From: Saururus chinensis | Taxonomy: Eukaryota > Streptophyta > Magnoliopsida > Piperales > Saururaceae | Length of the DNA stretch: 64,000 nt | NCBI GenBank assembly: GCA_035235625.1 | Contig: CP141145.1 | Coordinates: 7,378,001 to 7,442,000 of the forward strand | Reading direction: 5' to 3' | In this document: positions 1 through 13,496 of the stretch, piece by piece | Position numbering within the stretch: position 1 is the stretch's first letter | How the letters are laid out: every line of letters starts with the position of its first letter | The notes under the pieces: model-generated | Databases searched by the model: none | What the model saw: only the letters and a program-made list of their open reading frames with translations | What the model was told of the DNA's origin: nothing | Made by a program: the position numbers and the translations under genes

Positions 1-3000
1 TGGACATAAAGAAAGATCTTAGTGAAAATAGTGGGAAATTGTATAGGAATATAGACTACCCAATGAATAGATCTAGCTTTCTGAATAGAAATTGGATACG
101 AAACTAAACAGAATTGTCCAGATTACTTGAAAAAATTGAGTTGTTAGAAGAAGAATTGGTAACCTCAAATTCAAAATTGAAATAATTTGTCAAAGGCAAG
201 GAAAACTTGATAAGATTCTCTCATGCGGTCAATTTGGATGTGACAAAAGCAATTTAGGGTATATGAGATAAAAGAAAATAAATTCCCTATGAATCACTAA
301 ATTTGTTAAGGCTAAAGATTTGAATGATCATGGTGCTAGTAATTTAAATTAAAAACTTTAACATAATTGATTAAGAAGGATCCAATAGCTAAAATTGAGT
401 CAAAAACAAATTAGTGTGGAAACCAAAATTTGTGAGAAATAATGTTACAATTGACTTGCTTAGAAAACTCACATGATTGGGGGAAAGCTTAAGTACTTAG
501 TTCACAAGTTCAAAGTCTTGAACATAAAGACCACAAATATAATTCACCAAGTTCTTCTCGTTAGTTTTCTCAAAATGGTTATCATAATAAAGAACAAAAA
601 GTGAATGTAAAAACTCTTTAGAATGCTAAACACAAAAGAAATCTGAGTGGATTTCAAAAATTTTTTAGAACCAATACAATTTTGGTGAATAAAGAAGATG
701 TGAAATGTCTAGTAGTGTACACTACAATGAAAACACAATATTCTATCATGTGGTACCTAGATAGCAGATATTCAAAATACATGATGAATGACAAATCCAG
801 GTTTACCAAATTGGTGGAGAAGTGATTGCAAAGTTACCTTTACAAGTGAAAACCCATAAAAATAAATGAGATAGACATTTTAAAATTTTATAGATTCCTC
901 ATTTTGATAATGCTTTGAATGTGATAGGCATTAGTCAAATTTGTGACTCTGATTTTGTTTTTAAATTTACAAAAATACTTGTTATATTATTGACAAATAT
1001 GTTATGACATGTGAAAGGTTTAAAAGTACATGATAATTGTTATTTGCCTGATCTTATTTATTTTGAAAACTTGGCGTTGCTTGATAATACTTATTTGTGG
1101 AATCAAAGATTAGGGCATGTGAATTTCATAAATTTAACAAAAATAACAAAGGTATGGATTGTTAGAGGTACTCCTATTTTGAAAACTCCTAACAACTTTG
1201 TAAATGGTGTTTGTCGAAAGGGTAAATAATTAAAATCTCATCATAAAAAGATGAAACATGTGAGAATTGAAAGGCCATTGGAGTTGATATGCATGAACCT
1301 TATATAACCAATGTAAATAGCCAGTTTGGGTGGTAAAAAGTATATCTTGGTGATGGTGGATAATCTATCAAGATTTACGTGGGAAGATTTTATTAGAGAA
1401 AAGTCTGAAGCTTTTGAAGCATTCAAAATAATTGCCCTTACCATACAAATATAAGTTGTCTAAAAATATAAAATATTAAAAGTGACAAAGGTGGTGAATT
1501 CTCTGACTTTAGGTTTCTAGAGTTTTGTAATTAATATAAAATTCATCATGAGTTCTTAGCCCCTAAAAATCATTCACAAAATAGAATAGTTGAAAAAAAA
1601 ATATGACTATTTAGGAAATCGTTAGGGTTATGCTAAATGAAAATAATTTGGGCAAACACGCTTGAGCAAAAACTGTGAGGAATGCTACATACACCCTAAA
1701 TAGAATCTACTTAAGACCTAGTAGAGTTCAAACACCTTTTGAGATATGGAGAGATAAAAATTCTACTGTCCAATACTTTAGTCTTTAGAAGTCCTTTTAA
1801 TATCTTAGAAGATAGGGAAGCTTTAGAAAAATTTTATAGTAAAAGTGATAATAAAATTTTCTTTTGATATTCTCTGACAAGTTGGGCATACATGGTTTAC
1901 TCAAACTATAATTGTCTTTTAATATGGTTGTGAATGATGCATAAATTTTTGAAATACAAAATAGAAAACATAGGAAAGGAAAATAAAACTTTGATGATTA
2001 TTATGATTTTGATGATTTAGCTAATGTGTTTAGTGATGCAGATGATATGGAACAAGAACATGTGGAAGTATATAATGATCATATTCATGAAGTTGAAGTT
2101 CAAGAAGAAGTAGATGAACCACAAGTTTAAACTGGTCAAGTACATAATTAGGTTCAAAGGGCCATCCTAAAACTAATGTGATTGGTGACATTGGAATGAG
2201 TGAAAATAAAACATCAATTAGAACAAATAAAAATTTCTTATTGTGTATATCTGATTGAACAAAAGAAAATTGATGATGCTTTTCTGGATGAAAATTGGAT
2301 AAATGTAATGCAAGAGGAACTAGAGGATTTACTAGAAATGATGTATGGTTTCTTGTCCTCTGACCTAAGCAATATAATGTAATAAGTACAAGGTGTATTT
2401 ACAAGAACAAAATAGATGAATAAGTTAATGTGGTAAGAAACAAAACAAGATTGGTTGCTTAAGGCTATACATAGGTAGAAGGTATTGATTTTGATGATAC
2501 TTTTGCTTCTGTTGCAAGACTTGAATTTATTATATTGCTTTTTGCTACAACTTATCATTTAAAATTTAGAGTTCTTTTCTAAATAGATACTTGGAAGAGG
2601 ATTTTTATGTCGAACAATCTGAGGGCTTTATTTACCGTCATCATCTAAATTATGTGTATAAATTGAAAAAAGTATTTTATGAATTGAAACAAGATCAAAG
2701 GGCATGGTATGACAAATCGACAAAATATTTAACAAAGCAATATTATACAAGATGAGGTGTTTACAAGGCATTTTTGTGAAGAAGTATGTAAATTATGTTG
2801 TGATTGCACAAATCTAAGTGGATGGCATTATATTTGGCTCTACAAATGATAAGCTTGCAAGGCTTTTGCAAAAAAAAAAGGGTAATGAATTTGAAATGTG
2901 TTTGGCTAACTTACTTTCTTGGTTTGTAGGTACAACAAACTAATTTTGGAATCTTCATCTCTCAATCTAAGTTTGCTAAAGATCTGGTGAAGAAATTTGG

Positions 3001-3712
3001 ACTTCAAGCTGAAAAACATGCCGAGACACCTATGCGTCATTCTGTTAAGTTAAATAAAGATGTTTAGATAAATCAGTTGAACAAACCTTGTATGAAAACA
3101 TAATTGGTAGTCTTTTGTACTTTACTATTAGTTACCTAGATATCTATTTAAGTGAAGGAGTATGTGCTAGATATCAAGATGATCCTAAAGAATCTCAATT
3201 GATTGTTGTTAAGAGAATAATAAAATGTGTGGTTTCCATTTGATACTCTTTCTAAATTAATAAGATACTTGGATGCTGATTGGGCAGGGAATGTAGAAGA
3301 TAGAAAAAGTACTTCAGGAGGATATTTTTATGTAGGCAATTGCTTAGTTTCTTTGCATAGTAAAAGTAAAACTGTGTTTATTTATCAACCACTAAAGTTG
3401 AATATCTAGTTGTTGTTAGTGGTTGTACACAATTAGTGTGGTTGAAAAGAATACTAATTGATTATAAAATATATCAAGCCAAGATGACCTTCTACTTTGA
3501 TAATCTACGTTCAATAAAAAAAATTCAAAATCATGATCAACACTCTAATACAAAACATATTGATATTAGACACCATTTTGTTTAAATTTTGATTAAGAAT
3601 CAAATTGTTAACTTAGAACATGTTACAGCATAGTTTCAATTGATTAATATTTTTACTAAACCTATTTTATTTCAATAGGTTCATTAACCTTTGAAAAGCA
3701 ATTGGATTTTCT
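1..3712 (+). pseudogene. Ty1/copia retrotransposon gag-pol remnant
   Basis: Degraded polyprotein of a Ty1/copia element, read left to right with many stops and frameshifts. Domain order is typical of copia. A protease-like stretch near 740-830 keeps the WYLDS-type start, but the catalytic DSG is changed to DSR. A GAG-pre-integrase motif (LWNQRLGH) lies at about 1095-1120. An integrase stretch at about 1325-1460 has GGKKY, VDN and SRFTW. The start of reverse transcriptase (NVMQEEL) is near 2305, and RNase H (DADWAG, DRKSTSGG) is at 3270-3325. The integrase-before-RT order excludes gypsy. The 5' LTR and start of gag lie outside the window. It may belong to the Sirevirus/Maximus group, but that is a guess from overall look. 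It cannot encode a functional protein. Confidence 0.85.
3227..3409 (+). pseudogene. copia RNase H fragment
   Basis: The longest recognisable open piece of the copia pol. It carries the RNase H signature of Ty1/copia elements (LDADWAGN followed by DRKSTSGGY). The frame continues in degraded form to about 3712, where the usual copia C-terminal phrase about a 'KAIG'-like helix is faintly visible. It is a relic, part of the element at 1-3712. Confidence 0.8.
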
Positions 3713-5272
3713 TGTCCAATTTAATTTCATAATAAATTTTTGTCCTTGTTTTGATTGGAAATTTATTAGACATGAAAAAAAAAATTGTTTTCAATTTTCA
3801 AGTGTTTGGAGTTATGATTTATTTAGTTTTGATTGTTCAGAGTTTAGTTTGATTTGATTTTAGCAAATATTTAGAAAAAAAGAAATTTTTTGAGTTTGTG
3901 TTTTTTACATATAGCTGAAAAAATAGTGAACACACTTGAATTGTGAAGGTATTACACAATAGTGGGTCACATATGTAATACATGTTGAATACATTTTTAA
4001 GTCAAGAAGACTAGTTGAATATGAATTGAGTAAAATTTTAAGATTCATAATTAGACTTGATGCATTGTTGACGTACTAAATGACTTAGTACTCATTATAG
4101 GAATTCGACTTCATTTATGGGGTTAAATGTATAATATGATTTATTTACTACTTGACTTTATGTAAATATTATCATTGATAGTTCTCATAAAGATAATTGA
4201 CAGAGCTGCCTATACATCTTATGTTAGTGTGAAAACTATCATCCCCTTGACACTGAAAAAGACATATATTGAAAAAATATAATATAGTGTAAGGTCACAA
4301 GAACTAACAAAACACCATTGAAAACCAATTTATGAGAACACATGAAAAAGCCAAATATTTGACAAAGGCGAAAGGGCATAGAGAATGATAACAACAACAA
4401 TAAAATTTTTGTATCATTTCTTCTATCTCTTATTTGTTCAATATAAATCACTGATCAAACGGAATGCAAGCATGAGCCATGTTTCTCGACATAATCATTT
4501 TTAAAATAGTGGAGGAGGATAGTTGTTTTTTACGATATTATCTATTAATATCTTGATGATTTTTTTGAATGCTTATGGTATAGTTGTGAACTTGAGGTAA
4601 AACGTTTTGAATCTTCTTTTATTATGAACCTAAGAACTTGAAATTCTGATTCTTTGGTTGAGTGGATAGTGAGATTATGTTATGCTAATGTGGATACATG
4701 ATTGTAATTTACTAAACCTTGGAAAGTGTGATTATCATATAATAATCCTATATTGTTACCAAAACACATTGTTTTCACTCAAAAAGTGGTATCCACGATT
4801 CTCCTTCAAGTGGATCCTAGATGTAGTTTTAATATTTATTTTCTATTTGATTTATTTTTTACCTCGATTTTCTTTTGTCTATCTATAACAAAGGGAGGAT
4901 AAATTTTGGTTATAAAAATGCTTACATATTGAGGATAGAAAGGCTAACTTAAAGTTGACTAAAGAAGAACTAGGCTGAAATATTGAAAAGAGAAAATTTT
5001 GTATTTGGTTATAATTTGGTTAATCTTTTGATTACTTGAACATTTAAATTCTGTTTTTACTTATTTCTTGGAACAGTAATATGTGGATATGTTCTAGTTT
5101 GTAATGTACAAATTGATTATAGGTTGAAAACCACATTACAACAGAATAGAGTGTTATAGATTAAGGGGATGAGTTTTGTCACTGTTGGATAAAATGTCTA
5201 AATTTGATTATGCACTATAGAGTTATAATTTATATTTTTCAGAAAATTGGTTATAGTGTTTTGTCATGAAAT
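3713..5272. other. copia 3' non-coding interval
   Basis: AT-rich stretch between the end of copia RNase H and the polypurine tract. In Sirevirus-type copia elements this interval may carry an env-like gene or repeated tracts. Here I see only short unrelated frames and no recognisable domain. It is probably the 3' untranslated internal region of the same element. Confidence 0.4.
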
Positions 5273-5281
5273 AGGGGGAGA
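5273..5281 (+). other. probable polypurine tract of the copia element
   Basis: A short purine run (AGGGGGAGA) stands directly before a TG dinucleotide at 5283. That is the expected layout for second-strand priming next to a 3' LTR. The position, downstream of RNase H on the same strand, fits. Confidence 0.55.
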
Positions 5282-5282
5282 T

Positions 5283-6430
5283 TGCAAGAACATAAATATT
5301 ATTAGCTTATTGCCATGATCAAAATAATGTCATGAAATGTGTATCTGAAGATGGATTTCTAAAGGTGGAACAAAAAGAAGACTCAAATCCAAGTTTTCAT
5401 GAGGCAAAAGTATGCACACACAACATTCACACACTTTTGGGTAAAAGAGACCTTAGGGAAAGGAATAGTAAAGTTTAAATTTTTAACCATTAAAAAATTA
5501 AATTTTATAAAAACTGACAAAAAGGTCAATTGCTTTTGTGAACCAATAGATTGACACCTAAAATCATATTGTTCAAAATGAAGCTAAGAGTTAGCAATCA
5601 ATTAACTTGATGAGAAGATTGATTGGTTATAGAGTTGTATTGAAAAATACAGAGAACGATTGATCACCCTATAGAAATGATCAATTGTTTGAGTAGAAGG
5701 TTGCAAAAATTATGATTTTTTGATTTGGTTAGGATTCTAAATTAGAGACATTTTCCTTCTATGGTTTGTGAGTTTATAAAAAGGGATTGGAACGTAATGG
5801 TGGAAGAGAGAAGATCTATAAAAACTTTGGAAGCTTGTGTGGAGTCTCTTCAATAGTGTTTTGAGTGAGTTGTCTTCAAATTTGCGAGAATCTCTACCAT
5901 AAAAAAAAATAGAGGTGAGATTAGAGCACAAAATATTATGTGTTTACTAAGGCTTATTGTTGAGATGATTAAGTGAATAGAATATTCATTTCAATGGAGA
6001 GATGAAAGACCTATATTGATCATGAGAGCACAAAGGAGAAGAAGATCAAACTATGACTAGTAAATAACTGAGTAGTTTGATTTAAAATTCAAGAGTGGAG
6101 TGAAGATCTAACTGGTTTGATGAAAAATGAGTATTTTGTCTATGAATTAATAATTCTCTAATCTTTAAGTTTACATAGTGCATAGTTGATCTCGATTGTG
6201 TCCCATGGTTTTTCCCTATTGGATTTTCATGTAAATTTTTTTATATGTTTGGATTTCTATTTTGATGCGAATTTATCAGTAGGACACATTGGAACAAGCA
6301 TTGGTTAAATTGGTTAAATTCTAGGTTTATTTTTCTTATAAAGGGAGGAATAAATCTTGTAACTTAATTTCAAGTTAGACGCACTTTATTTTCTTGGTTT
6401 GTCTATGCCACACACATAGCCTAACAAACC
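5283..6430 (+). repeat. probable 3' LTR of the copia element
   Basis: Starts with TG after the polypurine tract and holds a canonical TATA box (TATAAAAAGG) at 5775-5784, as expected for the U3/R boundary of an LTR. Repeated ATTGATC-type words stand at about 5525-5690, upstream of the TATA box. The right border is uncertain because no second LTR is in the window to compare and no TSD can be read. The end coordinate is approximate. Confidence 0.45.
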
Positions 6431-7860
6431 AATATCAACCTCTATGTATAACTTCATAGGCAGGTGGCACCCTCATGGATAACCATCGGTGAGTCGAGAC
6501 ACGTCGAACCCTACTAACAGTGGAATAACATTGTGGTGTCATTCACACTACTGATCATAAAAAACAACATGCCTGCTACGCATACATGTATGAGCATTGT
6601 TCATCTCCTTCCTTCCATTAGTGCACCTACCGACATGCCAGTAACTCCACTAACAATCAGAATTATGCAAAAATGCTCTCATTAAATCCAAAAAAATATA
6701 CGTATATTCTTCATGAAAATGTTTACCCAAAGAAGAAATCATTGACCAAACCATGATTTTACTTCCTAGTGCAGTAAAAATCAAGAACTTAACTCTAAAG
6801 GCTGTAAAACTCAAGGATTTTACTTCAATTAACAATATACCCAACTAGAATCATGAAGAGTCTAAAGGAAATCCAAAACTACACCCAATCAATAAAATCT
6901 CAAGTTCAAAAAGCCATCTAACCTTGAAACGTGAGTGTCACTCAATCTTCATCATTCTCTTTACTCTTGGTCATCTACTGCTCACTTCTCCTACCACAAC
7001 TCTCCCCTTATACTCATTTTTCTTCTTCTCAAGCATTTCATAAACTTTAAATATTATCATAACCACCCATGGAATCTAAAACTAATTAACCACCTCATAT
7101 TCTAGAGTAACTACAAGCATATAGTTATAATCGGTGGCTTCATCGACACTTTGATGAGTCCACCAACATAAATTTCTTGAGTTCCATTTGCAAGTATATC
7201 AACACATTGATGGTTACTGATGGCCTAAAATATAAAATTAATTATAATATTTCTTAAAAAAATGTGGGTTGTTACATTCTAGACATTTTCACATAAAAAT
7301 AATGGGAAAATTTAAAGCCAAACTTCTCTGCCATTTAAGAAAAAAATTGCAACCAGAAAATGCTTGTACTAATGGGCAACATTAGATAAAGAATCATATG
7401 AAATAGGTGGATGCCAGCATGATAATAGTGAACCAAACAAGATAACTAACCTTCAGCACAATAATAATTTCTTATATCCCTTATATTTTAAAATATCTCT
7501 AGTTTTAACCCACAATCACAAAGAGTTATAAGTCCATGTTCATACTTTAAAGCCCAAGGATAGTTCAACATGAACAACTTGATCTATAAGTAGGCACATA
7601 AACAAATTCAAAATATACTTGATGTAGTAACAGTATGCAACCCTTGATACATATGATAGTAATTAGCCTCCTGATAGTCCACTTTTTAACATAATAAAGT
7701 CTAACTTTTATAAACAAATATATGAATAGCTTCCAAGGTCAAATATATTTATGCAATTAACTGCAAACACTTAGCACATAAAGACTTATAGAGGCATCTA
7801 AAACAATTGAGAAAGATTTTGACTGCTACAATTCCAATAAGCTATGAAACTATTAAAAAC
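6431..7860. other. unassigned AT-rich intergenic DNA
   Basis: No gene, RNA or clear repeat border recognised. The right portion (from about 7240) may hold the decayed C-terminal half of the MULE transposase that is clearer at 7880-8600, but I could not support it residue by residue. Confidence 0.4.
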
Positions 7861-7879
7861 ATAATGAAAAATGGAACCA

Positions 7880-8600
7880 ACATAGAGTATAGCTGAAAAA
7901 ATGACAAATATTTTACCTTGATTCTCATTTTTTCCCAAAAGCTGCCAACATTGTTCCTTTGTAATAACTTTTCAAATGTGTGCCATCTAAATATGAAAAA
8001 GGACGACAATATTAAAATCCGCATATACATGTATTAAACGAAATAAACAACCTTTTAAAATGTTTACTTTCACTGTCAACCTCCAATGACATGTCACTAA
8101 CAAGATAAGACTTCATTGCTAATTCAATATATTGAGAAAGCTTATCATAGGACTTTGAATTGTCTCCAAATAACTCACTTCGAACCTTCTGAAACTCTTA
8201 AATGAAAGTTGATATCTAATATCAATCCCAAAACTAGTGTCAAACTATTTAACCATATCAATTATACGAATAAGAGGATTACTCTTCAATTGTTCCAACA
8301 ATTCTTTGCACAAAACATCAGCCATCATCCTTGAATTCATCTTTCTATCATGATCATACCACAAGTGTTAACATTGTTCAAAACATAAATGTAGAAAATT
8401 AATTTACACAATCCCTTGTTACATGAACATACCACTAACAACCATTGACTACCTTATATTTACACTCAACTATAACCCTATTAGGACCATTATAGACATA
8501 TTTATATTCAAAACCAAGCTCAATAAAACAAGGGCATAGAGATTGCCTAAAATCTTAAACACCACCTTCAAAATTTTGTCTAACATATTTAATTTCACCA
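7880..8600 (-). pseudogene. MULE (Mutator-like) transposase remnant
   Basis: Read on the minus strand, degraded frames line up in the order of a plant MuDR-type transposase. First comes an N-terminal DNA-binding stretch with an EYKY...NRVIVECKY pattern (about 8420-8540). Then comes a segment with NPLIRI and a GIDI-type motif (about 8220-8330), then LSQYIELAMKS (about 8100-8150). Last is the start of the catalytic domain, with an F-K-R-L-F-I motif and a W-H-T-F-E-K-L segment resembling the DGTHLK region (about 7930-8060). Several stops and frameshifts interrupt it, so it is non-functional. No terminal inverted repeats were found by eye. Confidence 0.55.
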
Positions 8601-9766
8601 CACTACTTCTTAGTTAAAACTGATTTACTTTAATTTGAGGAGAAACTAGAAATTAAATCAGTATCTTCATCAATGATAGACTCAAAAATCATTGCCATTA
8701 CTGCTTTGTATACTAGCAGCTAACAAAGTAGAACCTTGCATATTGCTGTCACCATGGGGAAGAAGAATCTTTGAAGAACCAATAATAGATATATAAAGGT
8801 TTTATTTGCCCAATTCAGTAGTAAAGAAAAAGTAAATTTGCAAGTCATCATCATTCTCAAACATATAATCCGAATACTCAGGAAAAGAAAACGATAAAGT
8901 AAGAGAATCAACATCTAAGTGTCTCCATTTATTGTAAATCAATTGAATAAAGTCCTTATAGGTGGCAGAATTTAGAAATTATATAACAATATTACACTTG
9001 GTATAATTGCAAGAGAAAAGTAGAAAAGAATTCATCAACCTACAAACAATAAAATATAATTAATAACTTATACTCGATTTTTTTTATCTTTTTACATATT
9101 CATGAGAGTGATTTCACACCATTATACTAAAGAAGTATGAAACACATTAAACTTCATAAGAATGGAACTATTGATCATACTAAAAACAATAGATATTAGT
9201 TCCATCCAATAGAACTAACCCATCCATCCATTAAAAAGCATATTTTGAGCAAGTAAAGAAAACTGACTAGGATTTGATATAAGATAATAGACGACATGAA
9301 AACAGGAGAGGAAAGAGGAGGAGATAAGGACTTGTAGCTAGATGGAAATGACAGAGATAATTGTCCGTGATGGTCTAAGTAAGGTAATGAGCGATGACTT
9401 CAAATAATTCCTATCAATGAAACCTCAAAATATACTAAGAAAAATCTATTTTCCTTCGAGTGAATTATTCTCTAGTCATCAACATCATCATTGGAACTCT
9501 CAAGTTTCTAACTCTTGTTATCTGAAACCAGATCAAACCCTCATGGTATTCACCAATCTTCATCTTAGGGTGTAAATCCATGAAATATTAGCAATCAAAC
9601 ATTTTAGCCACATGCAATGATACAAATCAGGGTTAAGTAATGAAATCAGGGTTCCTACTTCTGAGATTGCCCAAGTTGAGAAATCACGCGATGATAGTCT
9701 CCACAACCAAAATTGAGCCAACTACAACTATTCTTAAAGGAAAATAATGTCAAAGGAGAGAATACT
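8601..9766. other. unassigned AT-rich DNA left of solo LTR F
   Basis: No supported gene. It may be flanking sequence of the MULE relic. A short GA-rich patch (about 9305-9330) is unremarkable. Confidence 0.35.
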
Positions 9767-10398
9767 TGTCACAATCCGGCAAATGTCAACCCAGAGCAGA
9801 CCTCTATCCAAGGGGAAGATGACACATGGCACGACGAATTATCGTCGGATTACAGAAGACTTAACCCCTAAGGCAATTCACTATGGAGTTATGCAAATCA
9901 ACTTTGTACAAGAACAAAATGAGCAATAAAGGACTGTTATCCACACATAGTCCAACATACTTAGTCCAAAGTAGCCCATGCATGACTCAAGTATAAGAGT
10001 CTAAGTCCACAATAACTAGTAAAAGTCACATGACATTGGCTAGTAGAGTGTGAAAATGTCTCAACGCAACATGCTTTATAAACAATCATAAAACCCATGA
10101 TCTCCAAGCAACCCCTCCTAAGAATTACTGCCAACCACATGCTCCACATATAGCCCATTGGGGCCACCTGCATAGTACGACATGCAGCCCAAAAAAAGCA
10201 TAGCAAAGAGCGGTGAGCCATAAGCTTAGCAAGGGTTTAAGTATGAAACTTAAATCCAAATATGACAACACAAGCATAAACATATTAATACTCATCACAT
10301 GATCAACCACAATGGTCATTCCTCATGAGATATCCACATAAACATGTGCATTAATGTCATAATTTACAATCCATAAGCATTTACTTATGCCATATGCA

Positions 10399-10403
10399 TG
10401 TCA
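10399..10403. repeat. target-site duplication of LTR E (left copy)
   Basis: TGTCA, identical to 13497-13501 on the other side of the solo LTR. A 5-bp TSD is the usual size for gypsy integrases. Confidence 0.85.
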
Positions 10404-13400
10404 TGTAAGATCCCTAACCCTAAGCAGGTCTATTTTACCTTAAATATATTGTTAATGTGTGGTTTTGTTCTAACTGGCTAGTTTGTCTTGTTTTGGGATT
10501 AAAAATGGTTAACAATAATTTTAATCAATGTTTTTCTCTATTTTATTGGTTTTTATGATAAACTAAGTTTATCCAATAAAAAATTGGAATTTTTGGGATT
10601 TTGTCAAAAAATTAGGGCACAATCCCACCATGGGCCGATTTTCATGTTTGTGGGAGCAAGGGTCCCATGTGACCCTAAATCTAACTTATTTCATCAGTAA
10701 AGAGTATCAAAATTTTAAACTTCATTTTAGAACTAAAATGAGCAAATTACATATTTTTAGTACAAAATTCTATTCGTAGCCCAATTTTTAATACGTATAC
10801 CCCATAACTTACTATAAATAGAAAATCCCAGCTCAATTCCCATTTCGGAAGGGCTGAGATCTAGGAAGCTAAAAAGCCCTAATCCCTATCCTAAAAGAGG
10901 AAAGTTTGATTTATGTAAGATTAGTCTTGATTTTTCATTAATCTCTCAGGGTTACTTAATCTTTCTTAATCTCATCTTTTCCAAGGTTGAATCTTGTTTT
11001 ATCCCACTAAAGTTTCTGATTTTAATCCACATTTCAAACCTCTAATGAGGGATTTTCGTTTTTAGACAAAGAAATCCCTAGATCTACAAGTTTTTAAATG
11101 ATTTAAGCTTAAATAATCGTATTTATTTAGCTATTAACTAAACCTAAATGTAGTAGGGATTTGAAGAGATTGGAGTTTCGATTTTGGACCAAAAGCTCAC
11201 TAAAGATAATGTTTTTTCTTCCAAAATGTGTATATGTTTCGGATTTGAAGTTTGTAATGGGTTATGTGGGTTTTTCTTAACGTTGAGCTTTAATGGTGGG
11301 TTAACTAAAACATGATATTTTTAGTGATTTTCTTTTGATTTAGATGATAAATGACTAGATCTATCATGTCTTAAGATTATATTTCAATATTATGATGTTT
11401 GGAAGAGATATTTGGATGTTCAAGTCGATTTTGTATATTTTTTATTTTGGGTTCACAAGGTTGAAAACGAACCATATTTGACTGTACACGTGTTTGAACG
11501 GCCCTACAAGAATTTGAATGGCCATCTAACCGATCGAATGGCCAAACAACAATTTTTCCATTATGAGTATTTTGTCCATTTTCATGTTCCTCTTCTTGAA
11601 TCTCATTTGTTATGATGAGTTATTTTTACGTGGAAATGTTATTGTGACGGTATGAATAGTATCTTGAAAGCTATGATATTGTTCAAGCATGAGATTGGTT
11701 ACAGGTTATTAAAAATTAGCATGATGTTAATCTTATCCTAATTTCTTGTTTAGTGATTCTCGATGTTTTACCTAGAATTCTAGTAAGTTTAAAGCATGAG
11801 AATGGCCATGTATGCTTTCACATGTCATGTTAAATTATAGGTGAACTATATTTCGATGTCTAGCTTAAGTATAGTGATGATTATGCTTACCTATGTCAAG
11901 CATGAGGTTGTAGTTGGCTTGGACTTATGTTTCTCGAGTTGTATACCATGTTTCATCCATGATTTCAGTTTGGGGGGACTGTGATAAAATCATGAGAACA
12001 TATGTGTAACATGATGATGGTTTGTTCATGATGCATATGAATATGCTTAGATTTGAACACGCTTACTATGTACATATACTTGTGGAGGCAATTGTGGTGA
12101 TTATTTGACATATATGGATTAGGGGTGGTGCACATGCGGACTAATTAGAGCATATCTCATGTATCAGGATTTATGTAGTGTTGGTCATGTATGTACCATG
12201 TTTTATGCATCATGAAAAAATGGTTTTATGAATGAGATTTATCGAAATTAGCTGTGCTTGCAAGATTAATCAATTGGAGGCTTATTGATTTGGTTTTGTC
12301 AAAAAGGATAGTGTTTTACGTCCAATGGATGAGGTTTTACATCCCTTTGAGGATGGGTTTCTTCCTCGAGTTGAGAAGAGCGGCAATGTTATAAGGAGAC
12401 CAAACTATTGAAATTATCTAGACCCTAAGAATCCAGGCTGGTTTGTCTGAGTACACTGGCTTACCAGGGGTATTTTCCTCGTTAGGCATTTTACCCAAAT
12501 TGCTTGGTTTCTTTAGACCTTACCAGGGGATATTTTATCCAACTAAGCATAGTTATTTTTCTCTATGCATGATATAGTTAGTTTGTTATAAACACTTTTC
12601 ATGGAAAATGAATGTTTATGATTGGGAATAATTATGCATGATATAGTTAGTGTGTTAGAGACATTTTTCATGCAGGATAAATGTTTATGATTGAGTATAG
12701 TTATGCATAATTATGGATAATGTGTTTGATATACTCTTATGCAGGATAAATGTAAGCATTGAGAATGAATCATGAATGAGATGATATTTTAATATGCTAT
12801 GTGGAATGGTATGCAGGAGATATGATATCATGAGTATGTATGTATGTATATATATATGTGTATATATATATATATATATGATGAGTAATCATGATATAGG
12901 GATGCATATGTTATGTAAATGTCCCATGATGAATGGGTGTATTTTATGTGATGAACGCTATGTGAAATATCTATGATGATTGAAGATTTATTATCTCTCG
13001 ACATGTAAAAGCCTTGCTGAGTATTTTTACTTTCCCCTCTTTTTCGTTTGTTTTTTTTCGGTTGCGTGGTGTGACATGCAAGTGATCAGGACTCCTTGTA
13101 TGAGGAGTGGATGGTTTGACATAGGAGAGGATGCCTAGAGACCCTGTGTTCTATGCTTGTCTATGTTGCTTTTTATCTAGTTTTATATCATGTTGATTTT
13201 GTTACATACTTTACTTGCCAGTTTGGCCCCTTGAATCATGTTGACTTTATGACTTAAGCCGTGAGAGGACTTAGTTACGTGAGTATCTGGGTATTTTGTG
13301 AGGATTAATTATTATGTGATGTCCTTTATTTTTCCTTATTTCCTCTTGTACAAAGTGTATGGTACGTTACTTTATAACTATTCACCTGTACGAGGGATCA

Positions 13401-13496
13401 AGTCTTTAGCATAGATCAATACCTCATCGCACCACACACACCTATTTTCCCTTGGACCAGGTCCTGCTCGGGTTGGGTGGTTATTGGGGCATGACA
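10404..13496 (+). mobile_element. solo LTR E, nested in LTR F in opposite orientation
   Basis: Begins TGTAAGATCC and ends GGGGCATGACA. This is the same border pair as the D LTR (TGTAAGGACTC...GGCGTGACA) read in the opposite orientation to F. A perfect 5-bp target-site duplication, TGTCA, flanks it (10399-10403 and 13497-13501). A TATA box (TATAAATAG, 10813-10821) lies about 410 nt from the left end, as in the D LTR. Paired TTCGA/TTTGAA-type words are at 11490-11545 and short tandem units at about 12600-12800. Length is 3093 bp. No internal domain is present. Confidence 0.9.
12838..12880. repeat. TA-rich microsatellite
   Basis: Run of TATG, TATA and TGTA units inside solo LTR E. Simple-sequence repeat with no coding value. 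Confidence 0.8.
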
